From NCBI GenBank assembly GCA_003694235.1, contig RFKO01000189.1:1-5923 (forward strand): 5,923 bases of DNA, given 5' to 3'. The position numbers and the translations under genes were made by a program. The notes under the pieces were generated by a model. The model was not told where the DNA came from. It made no database searches and saw only the letters and a program-made list of their open reading frames with translations. Every line of letters starts with the position of its first letter. Position 1 is the first letter of the stretch. Source of the stretch: Anaerolineae bacterium (lineage in GTDB: Bacteria > Chloroflexota > Anaerolineae > Anaerolineales > UBA11858). This document shows, in pieces, positions 5,154 to 5,923 of this stretch.

Positions 5154-5923
5154 GTGAACATCTCCACCGTGAACACTCAGACTGGCGTCTCACAAGCATC
5201 TCTCACGCTTCTATATAATATCAGCCGGGAGCTGGCCACTTCGCTTGATCTAACCACGGTATTACGGCGCGTGCTGGCGCTCTCCATGCAACAAATTGGC
5301 GCAGTGAGTGGCAGCGTGATTGTATTGGGGGAAAACGGCACTCCCATGGAAGCAGCCATCATTTACGAGGATCACCCCCTGGACTACGATACACAGCGGA
5401 TTCAAAACTTGATTCAAGACGGACTGGCGGGCTGGGTGCTCGAACACGCCGAGCCAGCGCTCATTCTCAACACGCAACGCGATGAACGCTGGCTCTCACG
5501 CCGTCACAACTCCCGCACCGAGGAAAAAGCCAAATCCGCGCTCAGTGTACCGCTCATCGCCCGCGGGGAACTGGTGGGGGTGCTCACGCTCTCCCATCCG
5601 GTGCCGTTGTTTTTCACCCAGGAACATCTGGAGTTAATGCAGGCCATTGCCGATCAGGCCGCCATCGCTGTGCTCAACGCCCGCCTGTATGAAAGCAGTC
5701 AGCGGCAAACCCGGGTGATGACCGCTCTGGCGGAAAGCGCCGCCGCGATCACATCCTCTCTCCGGCTGGAGGACGTGCTGCAGAGAATCATGGAAAACAT
5801 CCAGCAGGCGCTGAACGTCCAGGTAGTCTCACTGGCTTTGCTTGATGAAGATGAGGACACGCTGACCTTCCAGGCATCTACGATCCCAGAGGTGATTGGC
5901 ACAAGCATTCCGGCCCGGCACGA
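5154..5923 (+). CDS. GAF-domain signalling protein, N-terminal part (cut by window end)
   Basis: About 256 residues are visible and the frame is open at the window end. After a short N-terminal tail, the segment around LYNISRELATSLDL (20-33) leads into a GAF domain of roughly residues 33-180; its features include GLAGWVLEHAEPALI, the SALSVPLIARGELVGVL core strands, and the closing helix ending IAVLNARLY (171-179). A linker helix follows, and a second GAF domain begins near residue 200 (SLRLEDVLQRIM) and is cut. GAF domains bind small ligands or chromophores and sense redox or light; no chromophore cysteine is evident. No signal peptide or membrane segment is seen, so a cytoplasmic sensor is likely. 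The output domain (histidine kinase, diguanylate cyclase, phosphatase or other) lies outside. The start is uncertain: GTG at 5154 or GTG at 5169, neither with a clear ribosome binding site. Confidence 0.85.
   Translation, partial: MNISTVNTQTGVSQASLTLLYNISRELATSLDLTTVLRRVLALSMQQIGAVSGSVIVLGENGTPMEAAIIYEDHPLDYDTQRIQNLIQDGLAGWVLEHAEPALILNTQRDERWLSRRHNSRTEEKAKSALSVPLIARGELVGVLTLSHPVPLFFTQEHLELMQAIADQAAIAVLNARLYESSQRQTRVMTALAESAAAITSSLRLEDVLQRIMENIQQALNVQVVSLALLDEDEDTLTFQASTIPEVIGTSIPARH

Noticed and set aside
5214..5219. Perfect TATAAT inside the start of the GAF gene
   Set aside because: No -35 or extended -10 TG precedes it and it encodes conserved residues (LYNIS) of the GAF lead-in, so a promoter role is unsupported.

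Overview
The window is compact, moderately high-GC bacterial chromosome: four genes on the minus strand, two on the plus strand, and a central divergent promoter. The gene content (PcrA, t6A enzymes, a family-4 uracil-DNA glycosylase, a clamp-loader subunit and a multi-GAF signalling protein) and the style of the GAF protein suggest a member of the Chloroflexota (Anaerolineae-like). That assignment is an inference from protein style; there is no rRNA or other marker here to confirm it.

Positions 1-3822 (minus strand) read as one operon in the order pcrA (DNA helicase), tsaE and tsaB (tRNA threonylcarbamoyladenosine synthesis), udg (4Fe-4S uracil-DNA glycosylase, cut by the window start). Gaps between genes are 19, 1 and 26 nt. 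The tsaE stop and tsaB GTG start are almost fused (TGATGTG), which suggests translational coupling.

Positions 3823-3910 are a divergent regulatory region. Each strand carries a sigma70-like promoter with 17-nt spacing and the same -10 hexamer, TACAAT, placed only 6-7 nt before the ATG. Both pcrA and holB are therefore predicted to make leaderless or nearly leaderless mRNAs, while the downstream genes tsaB and udg have clear Shine-Dalgarno sequences. A 6-bp inverted repeat lies between the two -35 elements.

Positions 3911-4897 (plus strand) encode a DNA polymerase III delta-prime-like clamp-loader subunit with an intact four-cysteine zinc module and SRC motif, but degenerate Walker A and B motifs. 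Positions 4898-5153 are non-coding and hold a small tandem array of 9-mers of the CGCAGAG type, a GC-rich inverted repeat and an extended -10 promoter. From about 5154 to the window end runs the N-terminal part of a GAF-domain signalling protein whose output domain lies outside.

Most of the window is ordinary housekeeping DNA. I see no new defence or mobile system. The most interesting points are the mirrored leaderless promoters, the CGCAGAG repeat and the grouping of t6A genes with two DNA maintenance genes.
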